Assembly (NCBI GenBank): GCA_028710525.1
Contig: JAQTTY010000008.1
Coordinates: 88,136 to 152,135, forward strand
Length of the DNA: 64,000 nt
Direction of reading: 5' to 3'
Source: Gallionella sp.
Lineage (GTDB): Bacteria; Pseudomonadota; Gammaproteobacteria; Burkholderiales; Gallionellaceae
Below, in pieces: positions 44,275-54,509 of this stretch. The notes beneath the pieces are model-generated. The model was not told the origin of the DNA. It saw only the letters and a list, made by a program, of their open reading frames with translations, and ran no database searches. The translations under genes and the position numbers were made by a program. Positions within the stretch are counted from its first letter, which is position 1, and every line of letters begins with the position of its first letter.

Positions 44275-44895
44275 TTACTGCTTGTCTACTGCTGCAGCTG
44301 CTGCAGCATCTGCTTCTGCTGCTGCTTCTACTGCACCGCGTGGCACTTGTACGGTAGCGACCGCATCAGCAGCGTGGTGGTGACCAGCAATCTCAACGCC
44401 CTTAGGCAATGTCACATCAGACACATGGATAGAGTGACCCAGTGTCATGCCAGCCAAATCGATCTCGATGAAGGTAGGCAGATCTTTAGGCAAACAAGAA
44501 ACATCCAACTCGTTCAATACGTGGCTGATCTTACCGCCAGCTTTGACGCCAGGAGCGATGTCGCCATTGATGAAGTGCAAAGGCACCTTGATGTGTAGCT
44601 TCTTGTTCAGGTCGACGCGCTGCAAGTCGATATGCATAACTTGCTGACGGAACGGGTGCATAACGAATGCGCGCAACATGACAGCCTCTTTCTTGCCAGC
44701 CAGATCCAGAGTCAGCACGGAAGCATGGAACTCTTCTGAGCGCAGCTTGTAGTAGATCTCATTGTGATCCATGTCAAACATGACGGCGTCGCCCATGCCA
44801 TACACCACACCTGGCACGCGGCCGGTGTGACGCAGACGGCGGCTCGCACCCGTACCTTGCGTATTACGAATTGTTGCTGTGATTGCGATAGTCAT
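44275..44895 (-). CDS. rplY: 50S ribosomal protein L25 (Ctc/TL5 type)
   Basis: A 206-residue protein. The N-terminal L25 domain (~1-95; TIRNTQGTGASRRLRHTGRVPGVVYG) binds 5S rRNA. A C-terminal TL5 beta domain follows (~96-185). The last ~25 residues are an Ala-rich tail (AAAEADAAAAAAVDKQ) encoded by GCA/GCT-rich repeats. The longer form is standard outside enterobacteria. Confidence 0.97.
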   Translation of the reverse strand: MTIAITATIRNTQGTGASRRLRHTGRVPGVVYGMGDAVMFDMDHNEIYYKLRSEEFHASVLTLDLAGKKEAVMLRAFVMHPFRQQVMHIDLQRVDLNKKLHIKVPLHFINGDIAPGVKAGGKISHVLNELDVSCLPKDLPTFIEIDLAGMTLGHSIHVSDVTLPKGVEIAGHHHAADAVATVQVPRGAVEAAAEADAAAAAAVDKQ

Positions 44896-44936
44896 TTACT
44901 TCTCCAAAAATAGTACCGACCGCGACCAGTCGATAC

Positions 44937-44964
44937 AAAAAAACGACAACCCTTAAGGTTGCCG
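44937..44964 (-). terminator. Terminator after prs
   Basis: Minus-strand hairpin CAACC / GGTTG (GGCAACCTTAAGGGTTGTC) followed by seven T, just after the prs stop. It would modulate read-through into rplY. Confidence 0.8.
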
Positions 44965-44971
44965 CAAAAAC

Positions 44972-45922
44972 TTATTCTGCGAACAACGAGCTGACCGACT
45001 CTTCGCTATTGATACGGCGTATTGTCTCGGCCAACAACTCAGCGGTGCTCAGCTGGCGTATCTTGCTGCACTTGGCAGCTGCCTCACTTAAGGGGATGGT
45101 GTCAGTAACGACCAACTCATCCAGCGCGGACTTTTCGATGCGCTCTATCGCAGGGCCAGATAACACTGGATGCGTACAGTAAGCTAGTACTCGCGACGCA
45201 CCACGCTCCTTCAAAGCGTTAGCCGCCTCGCACAGAGTGTTGGCGGTATCCACCATGTCATCCATGATGATGCAGGTACGACCAACCACGTCACCGATGA
45301 TGTTCATCACCTTCGCCACGTTAGGCTTAGGGCGACGTTTGTCGATGATAGCCAGATCGGCGTCCAACTGTTTAGCCAGCGCACGTGCACGTACCACACC
45401 GCCTACGTCCGGTGACACCACGATCAAGTTGGGGTAGTCACGCTTCCATACATCAGACAACAGAATAGGGCTGGCGTAGATGTTATCGACTGGGATATCG
45501 AAGAATCCTTGGATCTGATCGGAATGCAGGTCCATGGTCAGCAAACGATTGACGCCCGCACCGGTCAGCATGTCGGCCACCACTTTTGCAGTGATCGCGA
45601 CACGCGCCGAGCGTGGGCGACGGTCTTGGCGCGCGTAGCCGAAATACGGCATCGCTGCAGTGATACGTCCGGCGGAAGCGCGCTTGAGCGCATCCACCAT
45701 AACCATCACTTCCATCAAACTATCATTGGTCGGGGCACAGGTTGACTGCAACACGAACACATCCTTGCCGCGCACGTTTTCCATCAACTCCACCATCACT
45801 TCTCCGTCAGAGAAGCGACCTACGTTGGCGCGACCTAGTGGAATGTGCAGATGCTGTGTAACTGCTTCAGCGAGCTTAGGATTGGCATTGCCGGTAAATA
45901 CCATCAAGCTGTCGTTGGACAC
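44972..45922 (-). CDS. prs: Ribose-phosphate pyrophosphokinase
   Basis: A 316-residue enzyme making PRPP from ribose 5-phosphate and ATP. Motifs: [10 protein letters not shown], the flexible loop [13 protein letters not shown] with catalytic residues, [24 protein letters not shown], and the PRPP-binding [13 protein letters not shown]. The track start 45988 adds 22 residues. GTG 45922 ([11 protein letters not shown]) preceded by GGGA gives the family length, so I use it. Confidence 0.97.
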   Translation of the reverse strand: MSNDSLMVFTGNANPKLAEAVTQHLHIPLGRANVGRFSDGEVMVELMENVRGKDVFVLQSTCAPTNDSLMEVMVMVDALKRASAGRITAAMPYFGYARQDRRPRSARVAITAKVVADMLTGAGVNRLLTMDLHSDQIQGFFDIPVDNIYASPILLSDVWKRDYPNLIVVSPDVGGVVRARALAKQLDADLAIIDKRRPKPNVAKVMNIIGDVVGRTCIIMDDMVDTANTLCEAANALKERGASRVLAYCTHPVLSGPAIERIEKSALDELVVTDTIPLSEAAAKCSKIRQLSTAELLAETIRRINSEESVSSLFAE

Positions 45923-46013
45923 GTGTGTTCCCTTTTCAAAAACATTGCGGGCACACGCCCAAGAATCTTTGGCCGGTTCGGACTCCAATAGGGTCCGGGC
46001 CAGTACTACGAAT

Positions 46014-46088
46014 TGGCTGAGGAGGTAGGGATCGAACCTACGAATGACGGGATCAAAACCCGTTGCCTTACCACTTGGCGACTCCCCA
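46014..46088 (-). tRNA. tRNA-Gln (anticodon UUG)
   Basis: A 75-nt cloverleaf on the minus strand. Acceptor TGGGGAG pairs with CTCCTCA (one G-T), CCA is encoded, the anticodon stem ACGGG/CCCGT encloses TTTTGAT giving TTG, and the T loop is TTCGATC. It lies two bases after ispE and before prs, the frequent ispE-tRNA-Gln-prs order. Confidence 0.97.
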
Positions 46089-46090
46089 AT

Positions 46091-46969
46091 TCACACCCAA
46101 TCTTGCAACGGATGTGCTACTAAACCTTGCGTGCAAACGCCACGCACATGATGCTGTTCCTGCAACTCTCGCAACGCCTGCTGGGCATCCGCCTTGGCGG
46201 CGAACTCTGCGAACACGCAAGCCCCCGAGCCGGTCATCATCGCTGCGCCGTACTGGCCTAGCAAAGCAATGTGACGTGCCACTTCCGGATAGAGCTTGCA
46301 TACCACTGCTTGCAGGTCGTTGCGAAGTTGCGATCCCGACTGATTGGCAGTGTGTTTCGTCTGCCATATCGAGAGGGCGCGCATTGTGATGGAAACCGAA
46401 TCGCGTGTCAATTCACTATGCGTAAATATTTTCGCGGTGGGTACATGCACCGGCGGGAACAGCACCACATACCAAGTGGCAGGCAAAGGGAAGGCCTGCA
46501 AGCGCTCGCCCACCCCTTCTGCAAAAGCACTCTGTCCGAACACGAACACCGGCACATCGGCGCCCAGACTGAGGCCCAACTCCATCAATCGCTCACGCGT
46601 CAAAGCCAGTGACCACAAGCGATTCAGCGCCAGCAAAGTGGTGGCCGCATCCGAGCTACCGCCCCCTAAACCGCCGCCCATGGGGATACGCTTCTCCAGA
46701 CCGATATCCACCCCCAGCTTGCAACCGGTCTCGCGCTGCAACAATCGCGCGGCACGCACGCACAGGTCCTGATCCTCGTCCACACCCTCCACCGCATTGG
46801 TACGCCTCACCAAGCCATCGCTGCGCAGATCGAAATGCAGGGTGTCATGCAGATCGATGAATCGGAACAGTGTCTGCAACAGGTGGTAACCATCATCACG
46901 CCGTCCCGTGACATGCAGGAACAGATTCAGTTTGGCGGGCGCGGGGCAGCTTAATCGGGTGGCGTTCAT
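46091..46969 (-). CDS. ispE: 4-diphosphocytidyl-2-C-methyl-D-erythritol kinase
   Basis: A 292-residue GHMP kinase of the MEP isoprenoid pathway. The active site PAPAKLNLFLHVTGRRDDGYH is at the N-terminus, the ATP loop KRIPMGGGLGGGSSDAAT near residue 95, and MTGSGACVFAEF near 250. I use ATG 46969, overlapping the lolB stop (ATGA), rather than 46987. Confidence 0.97.
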   Translation of the reverse strand: MNATRLSCPAPAKLNLFLHVTGRRDDGYHLLQTLFRFIDLHDTLHFDLRSDGLVRRTNAVEGVDEDQDLCVRAARLLQRETGCKLGVDIGLEKRIPMGGGLGGGSSDAATTLLALNRLWSLALTRERLMELGLSLGADVPVFVFGQSAFAEGVGERLQAFPLPATWYVVLFPPVHVPTAKIFTHSELTRDSVSITMRALSIWQTKHTANQSGSQLRNDLQAVVCKLYPEVARHIALLGQYGAAMMTGSGACVFAEFAAKADAQQALRELQEQHHVRGVCTQGLVAHPLQDWV

Positions 46970-47532
46970 TTTGGTGCGAGGTCCCATTCATCTATCAGGA
47001 GTCTTATTTGCAGATCATCGTGACTGAAGGTGATGCGCGTGGGCAGACTGTCGGCCTGCTCGGACGCATAAAGCAGATAGCGCACATCCCATCCAGCCTG
47101 TTGCAATAGTGTCAGCCGTCCGAGTTCGTCGCGCTCGATGTGAGAGGGTAGCGCGTCATCTACCGTACCCATCAACCAGTGGTGCAGCAGCGGCAGCGGC
47201 AAACCCCAGCTCAATACATCTTGCATCAAAGCTTCCACATCCTGCGCCTGATAGCGCTTGCCGTTCTGCTCCAGCATGGCCATCTCACTATCGCTAGTGA
47301 TGCGCGCGACGGTGATCCCCAGCGGGCCTTGCAGCAACAGCACGTCGCGCTGCGGCTGATGCTGCCAGCGCAAGGCTCCCGAATGACGCTGCCCGCCGTT
47401 GTTAACTGCGATCCTTCCGTTCAAATTGAATGGTGCGGTATCTCGCGCCTCCACAGGGGCAGAAGCTGGGGGCGGCGCTACCGAACTGCACGCGCTCAGC
47501 AACAGCAGCATGATGGGCAACAGGAGCCGCAT
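46966..47532 (-). CDS. lolB: Outer-membrane lipoprotein receptor LolB
   Basis: A 188-residue lipoprotein with lipobox LLSAC near residue 15 and an eleven-strand LolB beta-barrel (FNLNGRIAVNNGGQRHSGALRWQHQ). It receives lipoproteins from LolA and inserts them into the outer membrane. It lies between the TPR lipoprotein gene and ispE. Confidence 0.95.
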   Translation of the reverse strand: MRLLLPIMLLLLSACSSVAPPPASAPVEARDTAPFNLNGRIAVNNGGQRHSGALRWQHQPQRDVLLLQGPLGITVARITSDSEMAMLEQNGKRYQAQDVEALMQDVLSWGLPLPLLHHWLMGTVDDALPSHIERDELGRLTLLQQAGWDVRYLLYASEQADSLPTRITFSHDDLQIRLLIDEWDLAPK

Positions 47533-47534
47533 AC

Positions 47535-49277
47535 TCAGGGGATGAGGCGCTTGATGGTGCTCTGCAGCTGCTCGCTATCCGGATGTGCTTTCAAGCTATC
47601 TTGCAACAACTGTTTAGCTTCCGCCTTTTCGCCTTGCGCCCACAGCGCCTCGCCTAGATGTGCAGCGATCTCTGGATCCGGATTGGCCGCATGGGCGCGA
47701 CGCAGCATCTGCACACTCTCGGCTAACTTGCCACTGCGGAAATAACCCCAGCCCACACTATCCATAATGGCGATATCTTCGGGCGCAAGACGCAAGGCCT
47801 TCTCGACTAGCGCCACGCCCTCGGCGATGCGCACGTTGCGTTCCAAGAAGCTGTAACCCAAGGCGTTATAGGCATTGGCATCCTCAGGATTGAGCTGCAT
47901 CAGTTTGCGCAGATACTTTTCGGCTATCTCGTACTTGCCTATCTTGTCGGCCATCATCGCCGCCTCGTACAGCAATACCTGTTGATTAGGCAGCTTATCC
48001 AAGGACTTCTGCAACACCGCATACGCTTCCGCGTACTGCTTGTCGTCACGCAACAACTGCGCCTCTATCAAGCTGATCTGCGCGCGTTGCTCATTGCTGT
48101 TCGGCTGATAGTCATGCAGCAACTTCCGCGCTTCACCCAAACGATGCTGACGATTCAACAAAAATGCTTGGCGCATCTTGGCGGCGAACAAATGCTCCCC
48201 ACCCTTGACCTGACCATAATGAGAGATGGCATCCTCGTCACTCTTCTTGGCTTCACCCAACTGACCTAGGTAGTACTGCACTGTGTCCTGATCTTTTTTG
48301 CCATTCTCTAAGGCTAGTTTGAGTTGCGACTCCGCACCTTGCAGATCCTGCATCTGCAACGAGATCAGAGCGATTGCAAAAGCGAGGTCAGGGTTATCTG
48401 GATTCAGTTCAGAGACGCGCTGAAATTCAGCGCGCGCCTCAGGATATTGCTGCTGTTCCACCAGTGCACGCGCGTATTGCAAACGTAGTTCGTTCGCCTC
48501 GGGATTATCTTTAAGATAGCCTTTTAATACCTGCAATCCCTGCTGTGGCGCGGTCTTGAGCAGCAGTTCCGCTTCTAGGCTGACGGCTTGCACCCAATCG
48601 GTTCGCAACGAACGCGCTTGCTTGACTTCACCCAAGGCCAGCACATCATCGCCGGCAGCTTGCGCCAACTTAGCGACCGCCCAATGTGATTCAGCTAATT
48701 TCGGATAGGGCGCAGCCAGCTCGCGCATCATCTTGAGCGCAGCAGCCTTGTCTGGGTAGCTCATCAACAACTGTTGTATCTGCAACAGCGTATGAGGAGC
48801 GTTGTCGCCATCTTCTTTCAATACCTTGGCGAACTCAGCCTGTGCTTCCGCTAGCTTGCCGCCGCGCAACTGCAAGGAGGCCAGCATGCGAGTCGCTAAA
48901 CTTGCACCAGGATCCAACTCCTGCCACAACTTGAATGCCGTGACTGCTTTCACCATATCACCAGACTCAAAAGCGAGTTGTGCGGCGCGTTTGGCGAGAC
49001 GCGGATCACGGGTCTTAGTGGCAAGGTCCATGCTGCCTTCGACCGCCAGCTCTTTGTAACCGCGCTGGTTGCCCACTTCGGCGAGCAGATATTCGTAGAG
49101 CATCTCGTCGGTTAGCTCAAGTTTAGGAAGAACCGGCGACTCGATCTGTGCTGCCGATGTAGTCGCAACGGGCGTCGATACATCGCTGTGCGCGGGCGCG
49201 TCACCCACTTGCTGTGGCGCATGCGCGCAGGCGGTGAGCATAAGGCTGGCTGCGATTAGGTATTTGACTGAGCTCAT
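47535..49277 (-). CDS. TPR-repeat lipoprotein
   Basis: A 580-residue secreted protein. A lipoprotein signal ends in LMLTAC (MSSVKYLIAASLMLTACAHAP). The rest is about a dozen tetratricopeptide repeats, clearest at VLLYEAAMMADKIGKYEIAEKYLRKLM and NAYNALGYSFLERN. It probably scaffolds envelope protein complexes. I prefer ATG 49277 because it puts the signal peptide at the N-terminus. It lies two bases from lolB and is probably co-transcribed. Confidence 0.9.
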   Translation of the reverse strand: MSSVKYLIAASLMLTACAHAPQQVGDAPAHSDVSTPVATTSAAQIESPVLPKLELTDEMLYEYLLAEVGNQRGYKELAVEGSMDLATKTRDPRLAKRAAQLAFESGDMVKAVTAFKLWQELDPGASLATRMLASLQLRGGKLAEAQAEFAKVLKEDGDNAPHTLLQIQQLLMSYPDKAAALKMMRELAAPYPKLAESHWAVAKLAQAAGDDVLALGEVKQARSLRTDWVQAVSLEAELLLKTAPQQGLQVLKGYLKDNPEANELRLQYARALVEQQQYPEARAEFQRVSELNPDNPDLAFAIALISLQMQDLQGAESQLKLALENGKKDQDTVQYYLGQLGEAKKSDEDAISHYGQVKGGEHLFAAKMRQAFLLNRQHRLGEARKLLHDYQPNSNEQRAQISLIEAQLLRDDKQYAEAYAVLQKSLDKLPNQQVLLYEAAMMADKIGKYEIAEKYLRKLMQLNPEDANAYNALGYSFLERNVRIAEGVALVEKALRLAPEDIAIMDSVGWGYFRSGKLAESVQMLRRAHAANPDPEIAAHLGEALWAQGEKAEAKQLLQDSLKAHPDSEQLQSTIKRLIP

Positions 49278-49351
49278 ATCTGGGATGCTTTTGATGCGGG
49301 CGCACATATTAGGTTATATTTAGCGCAGTTCACAACCACGAGCGCCACACT

Positions 49352-50311
49352 TTGTCTAACGCCACTCCCGCTCTAACCCTTTCAGCCCAGCACCTTAAAC
49401 GCAGTTTCGGCAAACAAACCGTCATCCACGATGTCTCCCTGCAGCTGCATCGCGGTGAGGTCTTGGGTCTGTTGGGCCATAACGGCGCAGGAAAAAGTAC
49501 CACCATGCAGATGCTTACCGGCTGCCTGACCCCAGATAGCGGCAGCATAGCAATCTGCGGTATAGACCTGTTGCGCGAACCTACACTAGCTAAAGCACAT
49601 ATCGGCTATCTGCCCGAGACCCCACCGCTTTATAAAGAGATGACGGTCGCCGATTACCTGACGTTTGTTGCACGCTTGCATGGCCTTAAAGCAGAAGCTG
49701 CGCCGGAGGCGCTGGCGCTGGCGTTGCAACGTTGTGGCCTAAACGACAAACGCAACAAATTGATCGGCACCCTCTCCAAGGGCTACCAACAGCGCGTCGG
49801 TATCGCGCAAGCCATCATCCACCAGCCCGCCATCGTCATCTTGGATGAGCCGACAGTCGGATTGGACCCGACCCAGATACGCGAGATACGCACCTTGATA
49901 CGTGAGTTGGGCAACCAGCACAGCGTCATCCTCTCCACCCATCTGCTCAGCGAAGTGGAAAGCATCTGTGACCGCGTTGAAATCATGCAGAACGGCAAAC
50001 TCATCTATGGCGACACCAGTGCGCGCATGCAGCGTTACGGACAGATCTCCGGCTTCACTGTCAGTCTGCGCAACCCACCCGCGCTCAGTGAATTGCAGGG
50101 TATCGTCGGCGTGACTCGCGTCGAGCAGATGACCGCGCACGAGTTCCGTGTATTGCACGCACTCGAGCACAACCCCAGTGCAGAACTGCTGACACTGGCC
50201 GCTCAACAGGGTTGGCATCTGGAACAACTCACTCCTTTGCAGACACGTTTGGAAGATGTGTACGCCAAGATCACCGATGCCGAGACCAGCCATGCGGGAG
50301 AGTCAAATTGA
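49352..50311 (+). CDS. ABC transporter ATPase (GldA-like)
   Basis: A 319-residue ATP-binding subunit. Walker A is GHNGAGKSTTM, the signature LSKGYQQRVGIAQA, Walker B VILDEPTVGLD, and the His switch STHLLSE. A C-terminal extension (~225-319) resembles drug/gliding-type exporters. It begins with TTG at 49352 and is divergent from the TPR gene. The next two genes supply a permease and a GldG-like protein. Confidence 0.93.
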   Translation: MSNATPALTLSAQHLKRSFGKQTVIHDVSLQLHRGEVLGLLGHNGAGKSTTMQMLTGCLTPDSGSIAICGIDLLREPTLAKAHIGYLPETPPLYKEMTVADYLTFVARLHGLKAEAAPEALALALQRCGLNDKRNKLIGTLSKGYQQRVGIAQAIIHQPAIVILDEPTVGLDPTQIREIRTLIRELGNQHSVILSTHLLSEVESICDRVEIMQNGKLIYGDTSARMQRYGQISGFTVSLRNPPALSELQGIVGVTRVEQMTAHEFRVLHALEHNPSAELLTLAAQQGWHLEQLTPLQTRLEDVYAKITDAETSHAGESN

Positions 50312-51051
50312 TTAAGCTACTCGCCCTGCGTGAATTACGCTCGCTGTTTTCCGCGCCATCCACTTGGTTCATGCTCGCGGCCCTGCAATTTATCTTCGCC
50401 TGGTTCTTCCTTGCACGCATGGATGCCTATCTGGAACTACAACCGCAACTCGCACAACTGGCCAACGCACCCGGCGCGACCGCTAGCATCGCGGCACCCG
50501 TGTTCAATGTCGTGGCCCTGATGCTGATGATGCTGATCCCGATGTTCACCATGCGCGCCATCGCCGAAGAACGCCGCAACCAGACACTGCCACTACTGCT
50601 TTCTTCACCCTTGTCTAGTATGCAGATCGTGCTCGGCAAATTTCTCGGGCTGATGCTATTTCTAATGGTGCTGATGTCGTCTGCACCGTTGATGATCTAC
50701 ACGCTGCAACTGGGCACGCCGCTGGATCAAGGACTGTTGTGGAGCAATGTGCTGGGCCTGATTTTGCTCAGCGCCAGCTATGCCGCGCTGGGCTTGTATA
50801 TGTCCTCGCTCACCAATCAGCCCGTCATCGCCGCCATCAGCACCCTAGCTGTGTTACTCGGACTATGGTTGGCCGACATCAGTAGCAATGCACCTGATTC
50901 GCCTTGGCATATGTTCTCGCCGCTGTTTCACTTCCAGAACTTCAACTTCGGTCTACTCGATAGTGGAGATGCCGTGTTCTTCCTGTCTTTCAGCAGCGTC
51001 TTCCTGCTGCTGGCGATGCGCCGTCTGAACAACAACCGAGTGTACGGATAG
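50308..51051 (+). CDS. ABC-2 type permease (GldF-like)
   Basis: A 247-residue membrane protein with six helices. It starts LIKLLALRELRSLFSAPSTW and has MRAIAEERRNQTLPLLLSSPLSS, the typical GldF/NosY-type cytosolic segment. The track start 50212 lies within the ATPase gene. TTG 50308 overlaps its stop (TTGA) and has GGGAGAG upstream. Confidence 0.92.
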   Translation: MIKLLALRELRSLFSAPSTWFMLAALQFIFAWFFLARMDAYLELQPQLAQLANAPGATASIAAPVFNVVALMLMMLIPMFTMRAIAEERRNQTLPLLLSSPLSSMQIVLGKFLGLMLFLMVLMSSAPLMIYTLQLGTPLDQGLLWSNVLGLILLSASYAALGLYMSSLTNQPVIAAISTLAVLLGLWLADISSNAPDSPWHMFSPLFHFQNFNFGLLDSGDAVFFLSFSSVFLLLAMRRLNNNRVYG

Positions 51052-51054
51052 ACC

Positions 51055-52395
51055 ATGCTGAAAAAGATCCTCAACAATCAGGCCTTGCGTAACACGCTAT
51101 TCGTATTGCTACTGGTAGCGGTAGCAGGCGGACTAAGTTATCTGGCATCGCGCCATTCCTTACAGCGCGACATGACCTTTGCCGCCAGCAACAGTCTCAC
51201 CGAACCTAGCATCGCCTTGCTTGCCGAGCTCAAGGAGCCACTCAGCATCACCGTCTATGCCACCGAGCAGGACGCGCGTCTTGGCGACATCCGCAAGATC
51301 ATCCGCGAGTTCGTATCGCTTTATCAGCGTTACAAGCCAGACATCAAGCTGACCTTCATCGACCCGGAAAAGGAATCGAAATTAGCGCGCGATGCTGACA
51401 TCCAACTCAACGGTGAGATGGTGGTGGAATATGCTGGTCGCACCGAGCACATCACTCTTATCAATGAACAGCAGCTATCCAGCACGCTGCTGCGTATGGC
51501 GCACAGCAAGTCCGAAACCTTGATGTATCTGAGTGGTCACGGCGAACGCAAACTGGATGGCATCGCCAACTTCGATATGGGCAATCCTTTTGGCGCCAAG
51601 TTAAAACAGAACGGCTACCGTATCGCGCCGCTCAATCTAGCGATGGCACAGGAAGTCCCCAACAACGTCAGCACCTTGATCATCACCCAACCCCAAGTGG
51701 ACATGTTGCCCGGCGAGGTGGACAAGCTGCTGCAATACGTGGATCGCGGTGGCAACCTGCTCTGGCTCATCGATGTCGAACCGCTGCATGGCTTGGAACG
51801 TCTGGCGGAGAAGCTGGACTTGATCTTGCCGCCTGGTGTGGTACTCGACCCTACTGCAAACGAAATGCGCGCACCGGCCAACTGGGCCATAGGCACGAGC
51901 TACACGCCACATGCCATCACGCGCAACTTCACCCTCATCACCGCCTTCCCCAGCGCACGTCCGCTGACTTGGGGTGAAAATTCAGAATGGAAACGCCAGA
52001 ACTTGATCGAGGTCGCGGCCCGCGGCTGGGTCAGCCGTAGCGGTAAGCCACAGTTCGACAAAGCACACGACACGCGCGGCCCAGTCATCATCGCCACCGC
52101 GCTACAGCGCAACATCCAAGACCGCGAACAACGCATCGTGGTGGTGGGCAACGGTGCCTTCTTAGCCAACAGTTATGCGGGCAACGGCGGCAACGTGGAT
52201 ATGGGGATGAACATGCTGAACTGGCTGGCCGGTGAGGACAAACTCATCACCCTGCAACCGCGTAACGCCAGAGATGCAACTGTGACGATGAGCAAGACCA
52301 TGCTCGGCTTCATCGGGCTGGCTTTTCTGTTCGTGGCACCCTTGCTCTTAGCCGCCTGGGGTACGTGGTTATGGTGGAAGCGCCGCCGTAATTAA
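51055..52395 (+). CDS. GldG-like ABC-associated auxiliary protein
   Basis: A 446-residue protein of the Gldg/ABC_transp_aux family. One N-terminal helix (~12-30) precedes a large extracytoplasmic domain (DMTFAASNSLTEPSIALLAEL..., LMYLSGHGERKL, GGNLLWLIDVEPLHGL) and a C-terminal helix with basic tail (LLLAAWGTWLWWKRRRN). With the preceding ATPase and permease it forms an export module resembling Gld-type machinery, though gliding itself is not implied. It is three bases after the permease gene. Confidence 0.9.
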   Translation: MLKKILNNQALRNTLFVLLLVAVAGGLSYLASRHSLQRDMTFAASNSLTEPSIALLAELKEPLSITVYATEQDARLGDIRKIIREFVSLYQRYKPDIKLTFIDPEKESKLARDADIQLNGEMVVEYAGRTEHITLINEQQLSSTLLRMAHSKSETLMYLSGHGERKLDGIANFDMGNPFGAKLKQNGYRIAPLNLAMAQEVPNNVSTLIITQPQVDMLPGEVDKLLQYVDRGGNLLWLIDVEPLHGLERLAEKLDLILPPGVVLDPTANEMRAPANWAIGTSYTPHAITRNFTLITAFPSARPLTWGENSEWKRQNLIEVAARGWVSRSGKPQFDKAHDTRGPVIIATALQRNIQDREQRIVVVGNGAFLANSYAGNGGNVDMGMNMLNWLAGEDKLITLQPRNARDATVTMSKTMLGFIGLAFLFVAPLLLAAWGTWLWWKRRRN

Positions 52396-52401
52396 CAGTC
52401 A

Positions 52402-52505
52402 TTTCCCTCTCCTCTCAGGGGGAGGGCTAGGGTAGAGGTAAAGCGTAACGACACCAATAACTCTCAACCACCATCCTGACCTTCCCCCTTAAAGGAGGAA
52501 GGAAT
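52402..52505. repeat. Mosaic palindromic repeat
   Basis: Between gldG-like and mutM. CTCTCCTCTCAGGGGGAGGG and a second pair CTTCCCCCTTAAAGGAGGAAG form C/T-G/A palindromes. Related sequence occurs at 54510-54672. No gene is seen in this 148-base spacer. Confidence 0.6.
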
Positions 52506-52543
52506 CTGGCGATTCTTAAACTAGCTTTGGGTTGATACAAAAA

Positions 52544-53350
52544 ATGCCTGAACTCCCAGAAGTCGAAACCACGCGTAACGGACTCGCGCCGCACATGGTC
52601 GGCGCGCTCATCGTCGCAGCGGTGGTACGCAACCGTAGTCTGCGCTGGCCCATCCCCGATCTGCCCGTTGATGGACGCACCATCCTAGGCCTGACACGAC
52701 GCGCGAAATATCTGCTGATGGACTGCGGCAATGGCACCCTCATCCTGCATCTGGGCATGTCCGGCAGTCTGCGCATCCTACCGGTGGGTACACCGCCAGC
52801 CACCCACGACCACTTCGACCTCATACTCACTAACGGCAAGCTGATGCGTTTACGTGACCCGCGTCGTTTTGGTGCGGTACTCTGGCATGAAGGCGACATC
52901 AACAGCCACCCCCTACTTGCCAGCCTAGGCCCTGAGCCGCTGCAAGAGGACTTCGATGCACGCTATCTACATCAGGCCTTACGCGGTCGCAGCATCGCCA
53001 TCAAGCAAGCACTGATGGACAACCATATCGTAGTGGGAGTGGGTAATATCTACGCCAACGAATCACTGTTCCGTAGCGGTATCAAACCGCAACTCGCAGC
53101 GGGCAAAGTCAGCCTCAAACGCTGCGCAAGATTGGTCGAAGAGATACGCGCAACTCTCGCCGCAGCGATTGCCAAAGGTGGCAGCACCCTGCGCGATTTC
53201 GTGCATAGCGATGGTAGCAGCGGCTACTTCCAACAAGAGTATTTTGTCTATGGCCGCGCTGGCGTGCCTTGCCGACTCTGCGGCGCACCCATCAAACAGA
53301 TCAAGCAGGGGCAGCGCTCCAGCTTCTATTGCGGAAATTGTCAGAAATGA
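52544..53350 (+). CDS. mutM: Formamidopyrimidine-DNA glycosylase
   Basis: A 268-residue base-excision enzyme removing 8-oxoguanine. The obligatory N-terminal MPELPEVE supplies the Pro nucleophile after Met removal, so ATG 52544 is the start, not 52532. H2TH region: [15 protein letters not shown]. The C-terminal zinc finger is CRLCG...CGNCQ. It overlaps the next gene by four bases. Confidence 0.98.
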   Translation: MPELPEVETTRNGLAPHMVGALIVAAVVRNRSLRWPIPDLPVDGRTILGLTRRAKYLLMDCGNGTLILHLGMSGSLRILPVGTPPATHDHFDLILTNGKLMRLRDPRRFGAVLWHEGDINSHPLLASLGPEPLQEDFDARYLHQALRGRSIAIKQALMDNHIVVGVGNIYANESLFRSGIKPQLAAGKVSLKRCARLVEEIRATLAAAIAKGGSTLRDFVHSDGSSGYFQQEYFVYGRAGVPCRLCGAPIKQIKQGQRSSFYCGNCQK

Positions 53351-54183
53351 AATCGTATTTTTTATTTGCTAGCCTGCAGTTAGTTCTGCTCTGCACAACT
53401 ACAGTTCGTGCCGAACATCTGCCCCGCCCCGACCATGTAGTCGTGGTCATAGAAGAAAATCGCGGTTTTACGCAGATACTGAACATGGAACATGCCAACT
53501 CCACTATCGCTGCGTTGGCGCGGCGCGGCATGTTGTTCACACAATCCTACGGCGTGACACATCCCAGCCAGCCCAACTATCTGGCCCTGTTCTCGGGCTC
53601 CACCCAAGAGGTGACGAGCAATGCGTGCGGTTATAGTTTCTCTAGCGACACCCTCGCCAGTGCTTTGCTGGAAAAGGGTCTGAGCTTTGTTAGTTATTCT
53701 GAGGGCCTACCCGAGGTCGGCAGCCTAGCGTGTATGTCTGGCAGTTATCAACGCAAACACAATCCCGTCTCTAACTGGCAAGGCACACGTCTCCCCGCCG
53801 AGATCAATCGCCCGTTCAGTGACTTCCCACAAGACTATTCCAAACTACCCACGGTAGCTTTCGTCATACCCGACCAGCGCAACGACATGCATGACGGCAG
53901 CTTCGAGACCGCAGATGATTGGCTCAAAATGCATATCGTGCCTTATGTGGACTGGGCCTTTAAACACAACAGCCTGCTCGTGCTCACTTGGGATGAAGAC
54001 AGTGGCCGTGAAAATAATCGTGTGGTGACGCTATTGGTCGGCCCCATGGTAAAGCCTGGCACCAGCGCGCAGCACATAGACCACTACAGCGTATTACGCA
54101 CCCTGCTTGATTTCTATCACCTGCCCGCGATGGGCGCGAGCAAAGATGCGCGCCCCATCAGCGGCGTGTGGCGCAAACACTGA
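53347..54183 (+). CDS. Secreted phosphoesterase (acid phosphatase / PI-3-phosphatase-like)
   Basis: A 278-residue exported enzyme. Signal peptide [22 protein letters not shown], then the phosphoesterase-family (PF04185) motifs [26 protein letters not shown], and [14 protein letters not shown]. These match AcpA-type acid phosphatases and phospholipase-C-related proteins acting on phosphate esters. The start at 53347 overlaps mutM (ATGA); the longer track ORF starts inside mutM. Substrate unknown. Confidence 0.88.
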   Translation: MKSYFLFASLQLVLLCTTTVRAEHLPRPDHVVVVIEENRGFTQILNMEHANSTIAALARRGMLFTQSYGVTHPSQPNYLALFSGSTQEVTSNACGYSFSSDTLASALLEKGLSFVSYSEGLPEVGSLACMSGSYQRKHNPVSNWQGTRLPAEINRPFSDFPQDYSKLPTVAFVIPDQRNDMHDGSFETADDWLKMHIVPYVDWAFKHNSLLVLTWDEDSGRENNRVVTLLVGPMVKPGTSAQHIDHYSVLRTLLDFYHLPAMGASKDARPISGVWRKH

Positions 54184-54184
54184 C

Positions 54185-54508
54185 ATGCCCTTGTTTGGCG
54201 GTAAACAGAGTGAGCCGTTCTGCCATTGGGAAGACAACGTGCTAGTGCTCAACATCCTGGGTCGTCCCAATTCCAAGGGCGATGCGATAGGCAAAGTGAT
54301 AGGACGCCAACTGGAAGTGTATGCTGCAGCGGTGCCGCGTCGCGGTGGTGCGACCGCTCACATGATGCGTTATCTGGCGGGCGAGTTCGGTGTGCCGGTG
54401 AGCGCAATCACCGTGGTATACGGCGAGAAGAACGTCAACAAACAGATACGCGTGAACGCCCCGAAAAAACTACCTGCGGTGATTGCGGCGATGCAAAAAA
54501 TTTCTTGA
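54185..54508 (+). CDS. DUF167 / YggU-family protein
   Basis: A 107-residue small cytosolic protein (EDNVLVLNILGRPNSKGDAIGKVIG... PAVIAAMQKIS) of the UPF0235 group, whose function is unknown. I use ATG 54185, one base after the phosphoesterase stop, instead of 54107. Confidence 0.85.
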   Translation: MPLFGGKQSEPFCHWEDNVLVLNILGRPNSKGDAIGKVIGRQLEVYAAAVPRRGGATAHMMRYLAGEFGVPVSAITVVYGEKNVNKQIRVNAPKKLPAVIAAMQKIS

Positions 54509-54509
54509 T

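Noticed and set aside
44275-44350. GCA/GCT-type short tandem repeats that look like a microsatellite
   Set aside because: They encode the Ala-rich tail of ribosomal protein L25 in frame; low complexity is expected there.
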